DNA from: Scilla litardierei
Lineage: Eukaryota; Streptophyta; Magnoliopsida; Asparagales; Asparagaceae
DNA length: 64,000 nt
Assembly: GCA_030789695.1 (NCBI GenBank)
Contig: CM061142.1
Location: 605,563,659-605,627,658, forward strand
Direction of reading: 5' to 3'
Position numbers and translations under genes: made by a program. Every line of letters begins with the position of its first letter. Position 1 is the stretch's first letter. The notes under the pieces are model-generated. The model did no database searches. It was not told the origin of the DNA and was given only the letters and a program-made list of their open reading frames with translations. Of the stretch, positions 11,367 to 24,180 are shown in pieces.

Positions 11367-14300
11367 TGTAACGGCCGCTTTCCGACCGTTCGTATTTTCT
11401 ACGTGCACGTGATTTATCGTGCACGTATTTTACTTGGTTATTTTTGAGCTCCGGCATATGCGATGTGATATGCCGTTGCGATCGTTTTGGGGTGCTGAAT
11501 TCTATAGTAATTTTTGGGAACGTCTTTTCACGGCTCGTTTTCTCGCAAAACGACTTTGAATGATAGGGGCGTGTTAGTCATTTGACTCAAAACGTCGTTC
11601 CCAATTTTACGAAAATTTTTGGTAGACGTTACGCACGATCGGGCTCTGTAGATCTATGCGTCTCGTCTCTACGATCGCCCCGGTATTTTCGGATTATTTT
11701 TCTGACGCCCGGTTTGGAAGTTATCGCCCAGATAAATCTGGACCGTTGTTTTGCCCTGACCAAATTCAAAATTCAAATTGAAGGTCAAATTTGATTATTT
11801 CTCCCAAAAATATTAACATACGTATCTTCCCAAAATCTTCCCCTCTATTGTCCTCTAGACTTCTCTCAAATTGTACACCTACTATATCTTACCCCCTCAC
11901 ACTCTTAACCCAAAACTTATACCTCTTTAGAAATTTTATATTTATTAAAAACCCTACACTTCTCAATCACGTGAGAAGACCTAGGTTACAAAACAATTCC
12001 CTCAGCCACCGCCATCTATAACACGAGAGGCCTTCCTCCCTCTCACTTCCCTTTCCCCCTCATCATCAACCCCCGCCGGCGTGACCTCGACCCCGACCGC
12101 CGCCCTCCAGCATCCCGAACGCCGGCCAACCCCCTCGCACAGACGCCCCGACCCCGCGCAGGCTGCCCGAGCTCCCCCCCCCCGTTACCGACGGGTTCCG
12201 CAACAGTGGCGGCAACAGCGGCAACCGCCGCTGTCGCTGTTTCCGGCGCCGCTTGACACCGAAGGGCCACCATGAACCCCGCCGCGGCCGCCTGAAGCCC
12301 GCTCCTCTGTTTTCCTCCGCACGTTGGAGTCGTCGCCGACTGCGGTGTTTTCCGACGCCGTACGGCCATCCAACGACGTCACCCAGCCCGCCTGCGACCC
12401 TCGTCGTCGCCGCAGATCGCCTGAAACCCTCGCACGTCACCGCCGGAGCCCCCAGCACGCCACCCGCGAAGCCCCTCTCGCCCCCACGCGTGCACATGCC
12501 ACACACCGCCGCCCGGAGCCTTCCTCTGCAAGCTGCTCCCGCTCCACGATCATCAACCCCACGCCGGCAGCACTCTGCCACCCACCGGCCAGCGACAGTC
12601 GTCACCCGGAGCCCCTCTCGACACCAACCGCCTCTTGTCCCTGCTCACCCTCGACGCCTCGTGATCTCACCGTCGACTACTTCCCACAGCAGCAAACCCC
12701 CGCCCTCCGGCCTGCCTACCACCACGTTGCAGCTGTTTCTGTCTCGTCACCGTTCAAACCTACGGTCACTCGCCTGCGATCAGATGCAAGGCGACGAAGC
12801 AACGGTAAGTTTTATATATACAGTCTGATAAGTCATGGAGCAGTGTGCGTGCGAAGTTATTTTGTATGTACAAGCATTGTGATGTAAACGAATATTAATT
12901 ATACGATGTACTGAGGTTATTTTCCATAGGCCATTTTATTATGTGGGTCGTACCATTTGACGTAAGTCTTTACAATAAAAGTGTATTAATACATGCTTAA
13001 GTCTACCTATATTAGAAACAATTAGTTACGACACATAATATCGTGCAGTACCCAAGACTATTTTATCTGCTAATGGACCTTAATAGTATTATAGTGGATT
13101 AAATTTCTTAAGTTGACATCGTGAATCTAATGACACAGAGATGATCACTCTTCCGTTCGACCCTGTGAACACTAAAGACCAGTGACGAGACGTTCCGGAA
13201 ATTGGGGTCGTGACGCGAGCACCGCCACCGTTTTCAGACCCGATGCCAGATTAAATGCGTGTTCCTCACATCAGGTTAGTCCCCTAACTCGTAGCGAAAC
13301 CCACACTGTAGCAAACTGAACCCTAAACTAAAACTGGACGCCAATAATTAAATTTACTTTTCTGCACCAGTAAAACGCTGCCCACTGTAGAAATCGACCA
13401 TCGGACAATATTCTGTGCACATAGGGTAGGGGTCGATTTAGGTTGATAAAACATCAAATTGTGACTTTTGACGAATAGGATAGTCCCGATAACCTAGAAA
13501 CGAACCCTAATAGGATTTGATGAAATTGAGCCTGACACCGTCGCCGTGGCGATATTTCAGACGGACTTTTGGACGAGACGCTTGGACGAGACGCTTCGAG
13601 AGGACGACACACTCGCCATCACAGGCAAGTGTACCCACTTGCATTTTTGACCGCGCCTTGATCTTAAATTGTTAGAACTGTTAGACTGTGAGTGTTTAGA
13701 TCCGGACGTGAAATGATAGCGTCTGGATCACCCTGACGACTTAGACTTGACGACGAAGTCTAAGTCCGACGAACAACAACTTGTGACACCTTAGGATTAT
13801 CTTGTGTGTGCGTGCGTGTGGACACCCTAGAATAACTCTCCCGTACACTGGTCGTGTCTTGTCACTGTTATACAAAAAGCCTTCGGGCGTTTCAGATGCT
13901 TCCCGAGCGGAAGTGATCTCTGTGATACAAAAAGCCTTCGGGCGTTTCAGATGCTTCCCGAGCGGAAGTGATCTCTGTGATACAAAAAGCCTTCGGGCGT
14001 TTCAGATGCTTCCCGAGCGGAAGTGATCTCTGTGATACAAAAAGCCTTCGGGCGTTTCAGGTGCTTCCCTTGCAGAAGTGATCTCTGGGTTACAAAAAGC
14101 CTACGGGCGTTTCAGGTGCTTTCCTTGCGAAAGTGATCTCCGTGCTTCCTGTCCTGAGTTCTGGGGTTTGGGGTAGGGTTGAGCGTGTGCACGGTGAGAG
14201 GGTCTGATCCCCCTCGAACCGTAAGGCGTGAACCCTTCGTGTTTTACTAGTCCTGTCAGTCGTGTCGTGTCCTGTCTTATCTTGTCTAGTTCCGTCTTGT

Positions 14301-14963
14301 CCTGACACCTTTAGGATAGTCCCGTAGTCGGTAGCACACGCTACGACTACTACTTGTCCTGTTTTAATTTCCTGCTGCGTTACTTCCAGTTGTGTTACTC
14401 TGTTATAACCACAACATGTTAATCAACCAGTAAACTGTTGTGTAATAGAACCTCAGCATGCTAATCAACCAGTAAACCGTTGTTTAAAGTTCGGTGCACT
14501 TGCAGTAAAGCCTAACCCTTGCTTGTAGACTTTACCTGACGTACAGTTCCTTTCTCTTGGGTGTTGTACGTCAGGTGTTCAGCCAGAGTTCGTGGACGAG
14601 GCAGACTCACTGGAGTACGAGGAGCCGAGGACGTCGACCCAGAGTACGTGCCTGACGAGGACCAGACCTTGAGGTCTTTTTAGTCGTCACTTTCAGAGGT
14701 TACTACTTTTAGGTTTGCTTTTAAATCTTGTGTTGCCATGCTTAGGCTTCTTTTAGACTTTGTACCAGTTGGATATTATAACTCTATTTAATGAATGCAA
14801 CTTCTTTTCTGTACTTTCTATTGTTCGAACTTTATAAATGCAAGAACCTGAAAATCTTTTAAAATGGTACCCCTACAGACGCTTATTGGGTCAGAGCTTC
14901 TCAGCTCTGGCCTAAGCGGGCCTTAGTCACGCTTCGCCTCCGTCGTTTTGGGAAGCGGGGCGT
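11367..14963 (+). repeat. 3' LTR of LARD-like element, 3' end clipped
   Basis: Near-identical to the 5' LTR from TGTAACGG on. It has five rather than three minisatellite units and stops at GGGGCGT, lacking the terminal GACA. No duplication of the left flank (ACTACAT) follows, so a small deletion removed the end and the target duplication. Confidence 0.75.
13871..14147 (+). repeat. 55-bp minisatellite in right LTR, five copies
   Basis: Units begin TACAAAAAGCC at 13871, 13926, 13981, 14036 and 14091, an exact 55-bp period. Confidence 0.75.
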
Positions 14964-17196
14964 TTTTCTGGTATCTTAGAATTATTTTTCTCCTCCAATG
15001 AGTTTGTGTTAAGTGCCTAATTAGTGACACTATCATATTTTGGTGCTTTATTCTTTTGATCGCATATGTCCTTGACAACAATTTGAAACCTGCATGTGAT
15101 CCGGTTTGATTTTTTATTTTCATTCTGGTGCTTATCTTTTGATTGCTTATATTCATGACAACATAGTGGCATGCATATTATAAGAAATTAGCTTTTGGTG
15201 GATGTGATCCCCTATATGGTGAGGACATACTACATGAGGAACACATATGAAACAATTTAGAAATCTCCTTTGCTCTTTAAACTGAAATATCTACACTTAT
15301 TAGCAACAGCTGTAAGTTCATTTACATGTGGATTTACTCTGGAGTACTCTGTTAGGATACCTGTCATGCGAAAGATGATACATATTACTATTGGATTTTC
15401 AAAACAAACATTTCTTCAATAAATTATATCTAAATTACCAAAGCTGATAAACACTGAGAATATACATGAAATGGTACTCAAGTCTCTAATTTGACTAAAA
15501 AGAAGCTATGCATCGCTACAAATTGTATACTCAGCAGCAAACTCAGTTGAAAGTACTTGGTACAGATCACTTGTATGCAAGAACATCTCAGATTTCATGT
15601 GCAAATTAATGTTCAGCCACCGTAAACAAATGCCTCGGGTGTCGAAGCATTATATTCGATGAGAAACAAATAGAACAGAGTAGAGAGAACAAACATTCTA
15701 GTTCCAGTAGTTGAGAAAGAAAAATGTTACAACAAACATTCTAGTTCCAGTAGTTGAGAAAGAAAAAAGGTACCATTTTTCTTTGAAGGGGTATAAGTAA
15801 GAAACCCAAACCGAAACAGTGATGTACTTCCTACTGAGAGAAACAATGGAGCCAAATAGATGATTATATTTTCATTGTGAAGAAAGAACATTGTAAAATG
15901 CATAATGCATGTGGTACAATTCTGAAAATAGCAGAAGAAATAATCATCAAAACATGGAGAACGAAGGGGGAAACAATTGGGTAGAAGAAAGATAAGGATG
16001 CATAGAGAAATAACACTTTCATCTCTAGTTCTACATATGAACATTTAATTCCAATAGATCCTAGTTGCCATAACTCAAGGAGATTGTGCAACAAATTCAG
16101 CTTCTAAATCACAAAATTTTGATATACTTCACTTTAAGAGGATGCAGTATTCAATAAACATATGATGAATTTGGAAAACACATGAACTGGAAATTGAAAG
16201 TTTAAACCAACCTTGAGTAACAGAGGGCCGAAAACTATATTAAAGTTGAAAGATTTACATCCATATTTGCCATATTTTGCATGATCACAAAGACAATACA
16301 TTGAATGTTAGAAAGCAACTGAATAAAATAACAAAGCTTTTGCAGAAATAGAGTCAGGATAAACTCAAAGTGAACAAACCTCCATGCTGGTGGATTTTTC
16401 CAGAGGCATTCGTGATTGAGGGAACCTTACCATCTACATTGAAGTACACTCAAAATCAAATGCATATCAAAGTTCTCCAAACTAAATAAAAGCAATTTTT
16501 TTAAAAAATCAAAAAATAATGTACAAAATTTAGAAAAATTAGGATACATCAAATATGCACCATGAGCGAAAGCACTGGCAAGCACCATGTAGAACAAACA
16601 GTCCCTAAGTCCCTAACATCAGAATTGTGCCTCAAAGCAATTCAGACTAACCCGATCGAAACATGCACAATCAATTCGTAAAATTCCCCAGATCATAAAT
16701 TAGGGAAATCGTTGTTATGATACATGCAGATCGGCGTAACAGCCCAAGGCAGGTTGAATAAAGCACTACAGAACCACTAATGCATATGATAGGCAGAAGG
16801 AAATCATCACCTGCTTATGCATGTGACTTTGGAAGGAGTTGTTTAGCTCCACGTGTGCACCGCAACATCGCCATCTTAATCTCTAGACTGGAAGCTTGAC
16901 TGCAGATAAATTATGTCAGCTAGCGCTGATACAAATTTATTACAGAAAAAAACTGTAAGGAATAAAATACAGCATACTTTGCATATGTTCATTTCTAGAG
17001 TTTTTTCTTGCAACTTAAAATGATTGAAACCCTATTTCTGGAGCGCTATATCCAAGTTTTGGGATAGAATACACAAAAACCCAAGTTTTGGAAACAAAAT
17101 TGTATTAAAATGCAGTAAATAGGAACCCCCATAATCCCTACCAAGAAAAAAAGGATTCTTTATATCATTTTGCAAGTATTGAGAGTTTCTTTGCAG

Positions 17197-17299
17197 ACAG
17201 TTGCTGGACTCCATAAATTCGGATAGTCTGGATGAGCTTCATGGAGAGGATGCATGGTCTCAGTTCTTAAACACTCTATGTTATATATGGCAAGGGTGA
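17197..17299 (+). pseudogene. Candidate terminal exon, plus strand
   Basis: After TTTCTTTGCAG the frame reads QLLDSINSDSLDELHGED then AWSQFLNTLCYIWQG to TGA at 17297-17299. The composition is protein-like and the acceptor good. I do not recognise the protein. It is the only candidate exon on the plus strand here, so it may be an independent fragment. Confidence 0.35.
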
Positions 17300-18360
17300 T
17301 TTGGACCGCCTTGCATTCACTTATGCCCCCACCCCAAACTGCTTGCCAGACTAAATGATCTCTGAGCACACAACCGTTCGTGATGCATATTTGGTGAAGT
17401 GAGATGAAGGTAATATGTCCTTCTATGTATATTAGATATACCTTCTATATACAAATAAACTATATATACATCCATAGAAACATGAAAAATTCAAGGGAAA
17501 AGGAAGGTTAAGGGAGGCAACCCATGTACAATGCATAATTCCATGTACATTGTGTTGAGAACAGAAAGCAATGATGGTCACTTTTGCTAATAGCTAATGA
17601 AAGAGAAAAGAGGAAAATGTCAGTGTGGAAGCATTGAACTTTGGCATTTCCCTTTTTTCTTTCAGCAGAACATAATAAACAGGACAATCTCCTTCAACTT
17701 CAACTCCTCCCCTTGACACCCATCACATGCTCATTGAGACAAAGTGCAGACCCATAAAAATAATATTATTTTTTAAAGTCCCACATGCTCATTATTGCTA
17801 CTACTGACCAACTTAACTCATCCCTTTAAACTGAGTGAGTTTATCAAACATTTCATCCCAATAAACTGAGTGAGTTTATCAAACATTTTTAAAACCCCAA
17901 CCAAACCTCCCCTTCACCTCTGTTTTCCCCAAATAGGCCCCAAGAACCAAGAAAGTCAAAAAAGAAGAAGTTGGGCTCTTGAAGTTGGATTGTGGGTAAT
18001 TGTTATACCATTGAAATATCAAGTGGAGTGTGCTCTTTGAAATTTCATTGCTTTTGTGTTTCTCTTTTCTCATTGATATCTCATTGCCATTTTTCCTTGA
18101 CAAAAGGCAAGAGAGTGTGTGAGATAAAGATGTCACAAAATTTTTATTGGGTTTGGGTGAGGAGAACAAAGAATTAGAGAAGCAGATTGGGTGCAAGACT
18201 GCGATCTTTCAAGTTTTTAATATGGATCATTTTGTTACAGGGAGAAGGCTCATTGGGCTGAGCCATAAGAGTCTCCCTTTACCCTTCAGGTAATTAATTG
18301 TCTAATCATCGTAATTATATTGATTCATCATTAATAAGTTATTTTGGATTTAATCATGCT

Positions 18361-18572
18361 TGAATATATTTCAGTAATGTGTGTGTTTTTGTTATTGATC
18401 ATTATGGTATGCTTTCAGATTTTGTAGATTTTCTTTCATTATATGGTGAAACTGTTATATTTACTTGAATATATTTCAGTAATGTGTGTGTTTTTGTTGT
18501 TGATCAGTATGGTATGCTTTCAGATTTTGTAGATTTTCTTTCATTATATGTTGAAACTGTTATATTTACTTC
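18361..18572. repeat. 106-bp tandem duplication
   Basis: Two adjacent units, 18361-18466 and 18467-18572, beginning TGAATATATTTCAGTAATG, differ at only a few positions. Non-coding. Confidence 0.75.
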
Positions 18573-19519
18573 CATAATAGTGGAAAAGAAGTAGGAAACA
18601 GAGTTGACTATCAATTTTTTGTCAGCTCCAGTCAATTGAAACGTATAAACAGCCAAATTTAGCTCTATTATACATTTATGGCTTTCTATTTAGTGAGGGG
18701 GAGGAGGAAATATATATATGATTATGCTTTATAAGCTATTAAAATCGTAAGCTACATTGGATTGATTTGTTTAATCCATTTTTCCAGTATTTTTTATCAC
18801 ATAGTTATATTATTTTAATAGAAAGATCAGACTGATATCTTAGTTATTTTTTTGTTGCCAGTGAAATGTAGTTATTGATATACCAGAGGAAAAAATAGTT
18901 TGCACATTGTACTCAAATTCAAGGCTTTGAATCCCATTATTTTTCATACGTTCTGACTCATACCCTATAAAAATTATTTAAATTTACAGATTGGTAATGT
19001 TTTAAAATGCTAAAGAATTTCACATCAATGCTAGTTCTTTATTTTAATCTCATTTTCTAAATATGGAGAAAGATGCAAGCTTGCAGCCTCTAAGCTTTAC
19101 TGTTAATTCCATAAATAAAACCCCCTCTTAGGATTTGAGGTAATTCCTACTTCTAGACCGAATATTTTTATCAATCATGTATGTTGTAATTATTTTTCAA
19201 TTATTTTGTTTTACAGAAGATTTCACTAATTTGTACCTGATAAAGAGACATTTTTATTCTCTCCAAAATTTGATTTTTCTTTTCAAATCATTTACAGCAA
19301 AACAAACAAACCCAAATGCAAGTGTGTTGGGTTATTGTAATTTAACACTTTTAATATTCTTCAATCAGTTTTCAAGCTGAATATTTTTTTTATTTTTATC
19401 ATATAGAAGTGAAAATTGAAAATAAAATGCTGATCCCTCACGTATAACTGTATTGGATCGTAAACACGTCATTCTTCAAATTAAATTTAATGGATTGTCT
19501 AATTTTTTTTAAAAATTAC

Positions 19520-19638
19520 CTGATCTTCGGAGAATCTCTCAAAAAGAGAAGAAACTGGTCCCGAGTTCTCAGTCTATCTTGGGCTCTTCTTCCATGATTT
19601 CCTTCTCCATAACCAACTCTTTCGATCCATTCCACAAT
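19520..19638 (-). pseudogene. Candidate exon d of unrecognised gene
   Basis: On the minus strand TTTTTTTACAG precedes a 119-bp stretch that ends GATCAG followed by GTAATTTT, a good acceptor and donor. One frame is open for 39 codons (IVEWIERVGYGEGN then HGRRAQDRLRTRDQFLLF). Another frame that would continue from the next upstream candidate exon contains two stops, so the true frame is unsure. Not recognised. Confidence 0.4.
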
Positions 19639-20063
19639 CTGTAAAAAAATCCATCAACTATATAACAGACTATTCTGTCTTCTATATTTCAAGTAGCATG
19701 AAATTAATGAAAATGATTTTATCATAACATATGAAGTATGAAGTGTTTGAGTTTCTCAAAGAATCTACTGGATCATGGAATAGCATCAACTACCCAAAAA
19801 ATTATCTCCCCAAATCAAACCATGGGCGACACATCACATGTGAATGGTGTGAAGCCTTCATAAAATAAGCCAGTTGCCGTATCAAAATAATCGCATTGTG
19901 TCATTAAAAATTCTGTTCAACGGCTCATAATGCAGCACCATATTAAATATGCTTATATAGCCTCGTGTTCAAATCAAAAAACAAAAAAATAATTAACAAC
20001 AAATGAAAAAATAAAAAACAGTCAGCTATTCTCGTCAAATTAAGGGAAAAGTTCAATTTTTAC

Positions 20064-20215
20064 CCCCGTTGCCATCATACACACTCTGAGTCTCATAGAA
20101 CCCATCGAAACCATCAATATCATCCCCCTCTTAATCAGCAACCAGAGGGTTCTCACTAACAGCAGAGAAAGCAGTCACAATTTTTGCATCCTGCTCTTGT
20201 TCATCCTAATATTGA
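20064..20215 (-). pseudogene. Candidate exon c of unrecognised gene, one in-frame stop
   Basis: The minus strand shows CAATATTAG acceptor and GTAAAAAT donor around 152 bp. It reads DEQEQDAKIVTAFSAVSEN, then PLVAD, a TAA, then EGDDIDGFDGFYETQSVYDG. The acidic Asp/Gly-rich sequence is strongly protein-like, and the single stop suggests decay. I cannot name the family. Confidence 0.45.
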
Positions 20216-20467
20216 AGGGAGTTATTAGCATAAATTAGTAGGATAACGTGCAAATTCTAAAAGCAATGAAAAAAGGAAAAATAATGCCCTTAAAAACTAA
20301 AGATGAGAATGGCCAGCACCTTTCAATAATTGTAAGCAACAATAATTACTTAATAATAATAATAATCTTAATAATAAGACATAGCACAGTCGCAAAATAT
20401 TTAAAAACAAAAAGCTTCTTCGATATTCAGACAGAATATCATGAAAGCAAGCAAAAATTAGACTTAC

Positions 20468-20542
20468 CTATTTAAACCTTGCCATTTTTGGATGCCTCAG
20501 TGATCTACCGTTTATGATGTCCCACTGCACATACTCATCTAT
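20468..20542 (-). pseudogene. Candidate exon b of unrecognised gene
   Basis: The minus strand has GATGAGCAG acceptor and a consensus GTAAGT donor around 75 bp. It reads IDEYVQWDIINGRSLRHPK then MARFK, with a TAG as the last codon before the donor. Protein-like, not recognised, same strand and order as exons c and d. Confidence 0.4.
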
Positions 20543-20707
20543 CTGCTCATCAGGTTAAAAAATAAAACAAAGTCATCGAAATCAAATAATGATGTTAATA
20601 AACATGAATCCAAGAACAAAACAATTGTCAAACTTCAATTTTGAATGGGAAACTTAATGGAATGTTATAATTTATAAAAAATAAGCACTCACTGATCGAC
20701 TACCTAC

Positions 20708-20802
20708 CCCAACTCTTCAAATGAAGAAATCCAATGGCTCGAGGGGTCTCGCAGGCGACAGCGTAACAACTGAAATAAGATCCACAAATTCTCCCTATAA
20801 AC
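20708..20802 (-). pseudogene. Candidate exon a of unrecognised gene
   Basis: The minus strand shows TTCATTTACAG acceptor and GTAGGTAG donor around 95 bp. One frame is fully open (VYRENLWILFQLLRCRLRD). A single-base indel would instead give VDLISVVTLSPARPLEPLDF, which looks more protein-like, so a frameshift is possible. Not recognised. Confidence 0.35.
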
Positions 20803-22434
20803 CTGTAAATGAAGCAAAAACCAACACAAAATATGGACACTAAAATCCACAAAGGTTAGATCGTCGTAACTTCCCAAATGACACAATGAAGGAAATAAAA
20901 ATCGAAAAGACGGCACAACCCTTTTGCATGGACTCTTCCGCTGATGTATTTAACCTCATTAAAAATGTTACTTCCTTCTATCATCCTCTCTCAGTCAATC
21001 TCTCCCCACCGGCTCACCCATCTTCATCCCTCCTAATATCCTCATAATATACTATATCATGGACATACCACCGGCTATATTCTATGGTACAGACAGTTCA
21101 GTAACAAAGAAAAGATACAAATGCTGGCTACATGGAAAATGGCAAAGTGTTACAAATTTACACTTAATCAAATATTCAAACAAAGGGAAAGAATATTTCA
21201 AAAAGAAAACAAATAGATTTCTTCGAAACCAGTAGCAACGGAGATAATCTTGGTTCAAAAATCACACCATTAAATGAAATTAATGCACATACTGTATTGA
21301 ACCTTCCTCCAAAAAAGGAAAGTTCATAATCAAGTATGAATCATGTGGATCATATCTCCATAAAATTAAAGCACTATATCTAAAAAATACAACATAATTC
21401 CCCAATTTATGAGCAGTAAAATTGGCACTAAATAAAAATGTTTAAATGAACCCCTAAAATTAAACTAAATTTGAACATAATTCCAGCGGTCCCGTTAATT
21501 TAACCATTAATAGAAATTATTGATGTGACTGTGCTCTGTCTTATTAACCATTTTGTGACTGGAAGCATTTTGTAATTGAAGTCAGCTCAAAAACATTAAG
21601 CATTTTGTGATTGAATCATATCTCAGAAAATGTGTTCTGTCTTTTGTGAATGGCCATCAATATTTTGTGACTGCTTCAAAATGGTTAATGTTTCTGAGCT
21701 TGCTTCAACCATTTTGTAATAAGCATTTTGTAATAAGAGAGAGCACAGTCAAAAAATGGTTAATTAAACCATTAACATGAATTAGTGTTGTTTCTGAGCA
21801 TAATCACGAATCATCAACAGAAAAAACACTAAAGAAGATAAGCCCATGACATTGCAAGCTACAATATGAAATCAGCGAGCTAAGAATTCGAAAATTCAAA
21901 AATTGGGACATATGAAATCAGTGCATATTGCTAATTGCTTCATATTGCTTCAAAAATTGGGACAAATGAATTTTTTTGCTTCAAAAATATGTCCCAAATT
22001 TATAGACTTGAGACATGAAATCAGTGCATACTGCACTTCATATTTGAATTCTTTCTGATTGCTTCAAAAATGTAAGTTTATAGAACATATATGCCTCCCA
22101 TTGTGACCTACACCTGCTCATTATAAGTATACGAAAAAAATCGCAACTTTTCAGAAGATGCGTTCATTGCTGCAAGAACTTGCAAGATCAATAAGAAATG
22201 TAAGAACTTGTAAGCAGGATTGTAAAGATTTGCAAACCGTCTGTTTGGCCAAATGAACTAATGAACTTAACCAATGGCCGAAAGCTCTGACTCTAGGATT
22301 CAAGATCATCGTCTTCATCATCCTCTTCTGACTAAAATTTTCAACACCGATAAAAATGAGCAAAATTTCTGCAAGAAATCATCATCCTAACAAAAACCCA
22401 TTTCAAAAAAACCCAAGATCTCACCTTGCTACAA

Positions 22435-22770
22435 AATCGAAGGCCGTTGATCGGAAATGTTGCCACGATCTAAGGAGTTTAAGAGGAGAGGAGAGGGGAG
22501 GAGAGCGCAAGGGGGAGGGTGGGCTGTCGAGAGTCGGAGGGAGCCCGATCTAGGGTTTTTATGGGTTCGTGAGAGAATGGAGACGGAGGCTGGGGACGAT
22601 GATGAGATTGGAGAGGGAGGCGCATGAGCAACGGAGCGCTGGGAGCGGTGTGAGGTTGGAGGGTTTCTCGAGTTGGGGATGAAGAGGGAGAGGAAGAAAC
22701 GCGAGATTGGGGCTAAAGAGGGGCCCGTGACTGGGAGTACGTGTGACTGGGAGGACGTGATGAGAGGGCC
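22435..22770 (-). pseudogene. 5'-UTR-like first exon of a plant gene
   Basis: A C/T-rich, GC-elevated block in otherwise AT-rich DNA, read on the minus strand, has the look of a plant leader (CTCTCC and CCCTCC runs, AAAACCCTAG). It ends TAGCAAG followed by GTGAGATCTTGG, a good donor. The right edge merges into Helitron 5'-terminal sequence. It probably represents a first exon plus promoter fragment. The 121-codon open frame across it has no recognisable protein. Confidence 0.4.
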
Positions 22771-23089
22771 CGAATTTTTGAAAAGTCCCCCCAAAATAAT
22801 TTCAAAGCACCTAATTCATGGTTCCCCCCAAAATTCAAACATCATCCCAATTTCTCTTATCCAATATCTCTTATCCAAAAACTCATATAACATCCCTCAT
22901 TTTTATACCCTATTCAACCTCTTATCCAATTTCTCTTATCCAATATCTCTTATTCAAAAAACTCATCATAACATCCCTCATTTTTATAACTCAAATACAA
23001 TTCAAACCCTTATCCAATTTCTCTTATCCAAAAACTCTTATCCAAAAACCCATGATAACATCCATATTTTATAATATAGATATAGATAT

Positions 23090-23152
<63 letters not shown>
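22771..23152 (-). mobile_element. 5'-terminal part of a Helitron (leftmost array member)
   Basis: Repeats of the form TCTCTTATCCAA on the plus strand lead into CATGATAACATCCATATTTT and an (AT)n run that abuts the CTAG end of the next Helitron. About 65 bp before the (AT)n run are identical to the 5' end of the 23153-29280 Helitron. The element reads leftward on the minus strand. I find no hairpin-CTAG end for it to the left, so its extent is unknown. Confidence 0.6.
23070..23152. repeat. (AT)n microsatellite at Helitron junction
   Basis: TATAGA repeats grade into an uninterrupted TA run of about 60 bp that ends at the CTAG of the neighbouring Helitron. It occupies the place of the usual TCTATTATA terminus. 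Confidence 0.85.
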
Positions 23153-23153
<1 letters not shown>

Positions 23154-23180
23154 TAGTCATAACCCGTGCCCGCGGGCACG
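23153..23180 (-). other. Helitron 3' terminus: hairpin and CTAG
   Basis: CTAG at 23153-23156 (palindromic). The stem CGTGCCC/GGGCACG with a GC centre is at 23165-23180, about 8 bases inside the end, the standard Helitron 3' layout read on the minus strand. Confidence 0.8.
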
Positions 23181-23229
23181 ATTCATTTAAGATTTTCCCC
23201 TGCGAAATCGTTGTTCCCAAAAAATTATT

Positions 23230-23530
23230 TCCGCAACCAAGTTTTAAAGAACAAATTAGCGTAAAAAAATTTAGCGACACAGGCACCTTTGACGTGGAAC
23301 AACAAATTCGGTGCGAGAGCCTTCGTCGCGGAACAACAAATTAGCAAAAAAAATTAGCGAACACCTTCGATGCAGAATAACAAATTAGCGAAAAATAATT
23401 TAGCGAGCATGCGCCTTCGGCGAATTCGGCGCGGAACACCAAATTAGCATAAAAAATTTAGCCGGCACGGACGCCTTCGACGCAGAACAACAAATTAGCA
23501 TAAAAAATTTAGCAGGCACGTCAGCACGTC
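23230..23530. repeat. Degenerate short tandem repeat inside Helitron
   Basis: About five diverged units carry AACAAATTAGC, AAAATTTAGC and GCCTTCG(A/G)CG motifs. Non-coding; it forms part of the Helitron 3' region. From here to 24180 I see no gene. Confidence 0.55.
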
Positions 23531-24180
23531 GACTAAAGGTTTAGCTTGTTACCTTGCAACTTGAAATACATCTTGAAAATATTGCAAGATGGCTATGTAT
23601 AGAAGATTTCTAAATTTTCAAAAAAGCCGCATGATATGATTGCCAAATAAGATGGGTAAAGTCACCCAAATTTTTTGTTTCCCATCTAAATTTAATTTTC
23701 TACATAAATTTAAACAAAAAGACTATCTTTAGAAATCTAAATGGTGTGTCAAGCCTTTTAACACTTCGAATTTGTCATGATGCCAAAGCACATGAATTAT
23801 AGGAGCGCCATCCTTCATGAGTAAATATAGCTTCTCATCTAGCATGTATTTTTATCCACGTCTCATTTTATTATGTGATTTAACTATGTGACTTAACTAA
23901 GTTACTTAGTAATCGCATATGATATGGTTTCCTCTTAAAGATCAGATGGATATAAGCTTTACATACATTCAAAACATAAAATTATCTCATCACTTCATTA
24001 TACAACAAAAATGTCAGAAAGTAATTTGTAATACATGATTAAAAAATACTGTAGAACTCCATGTTGCTTGCAAAATGTTGTTAGAAAAAATATTCGCCAT
24101 CACTATGACATAACAGCGTCAACAGAAGCAAACGAATCAAGTTATGCCATTTCGTCCGGTATGAGCTTAACAGACAGTGC

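Larger units (their letters stand above)
5201..14963 (+). mobile_element. LARD-like non-autonomous LTR retrotransposon
   Basis: Two direct repeats of about 3.5 kb (5201-8690 and 11367-14963) start with TGTAACGGCC and flank a 2.7-kb interior without gag or pol. Very long LTRs around a non-coding core are the definition of large retrotransposon derivatives. The first LTR ends GGGGCGTGACA. The second stops at GGGGCGT, so the last four bases and the target duplication are lost. A solo LTR of the same family lies at 46697-49947 on the other strand. Orientation follows the polypurine tract before the right LTR. Confidence 0.75.
14964..22434. other. AT-rich region with candidate exons, no intact gene
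   Basis: Mostly non-coding AT-rich sequence. Splice-flanked coding-like pieces appear on the minus strand, with one on the plus strand at 17197; the better ones are separate entries. A weaker minus candidate is 16433-16380, open in one frame (DGKVPSITNASGKIHQHG) with a donor at its end. Exons in the same orientation, with a 5'-UTR-like exon at the right, would fit one long decayed gene read leftward, but I could not identify it. Confidence 0.4.

Noticed and set aside
18170..18200. miR164-like string (GAGAAGCAGATTGGGTGCA)
   Set aside because: Only partial match and no complementary arm nearby, so no precursor hairpin.
22429..22794. 121-codon minus-strand frame as a protein gene
   Set aside because: Composition and the donor at its end fit an untranslated leader better; no recognisable protein.
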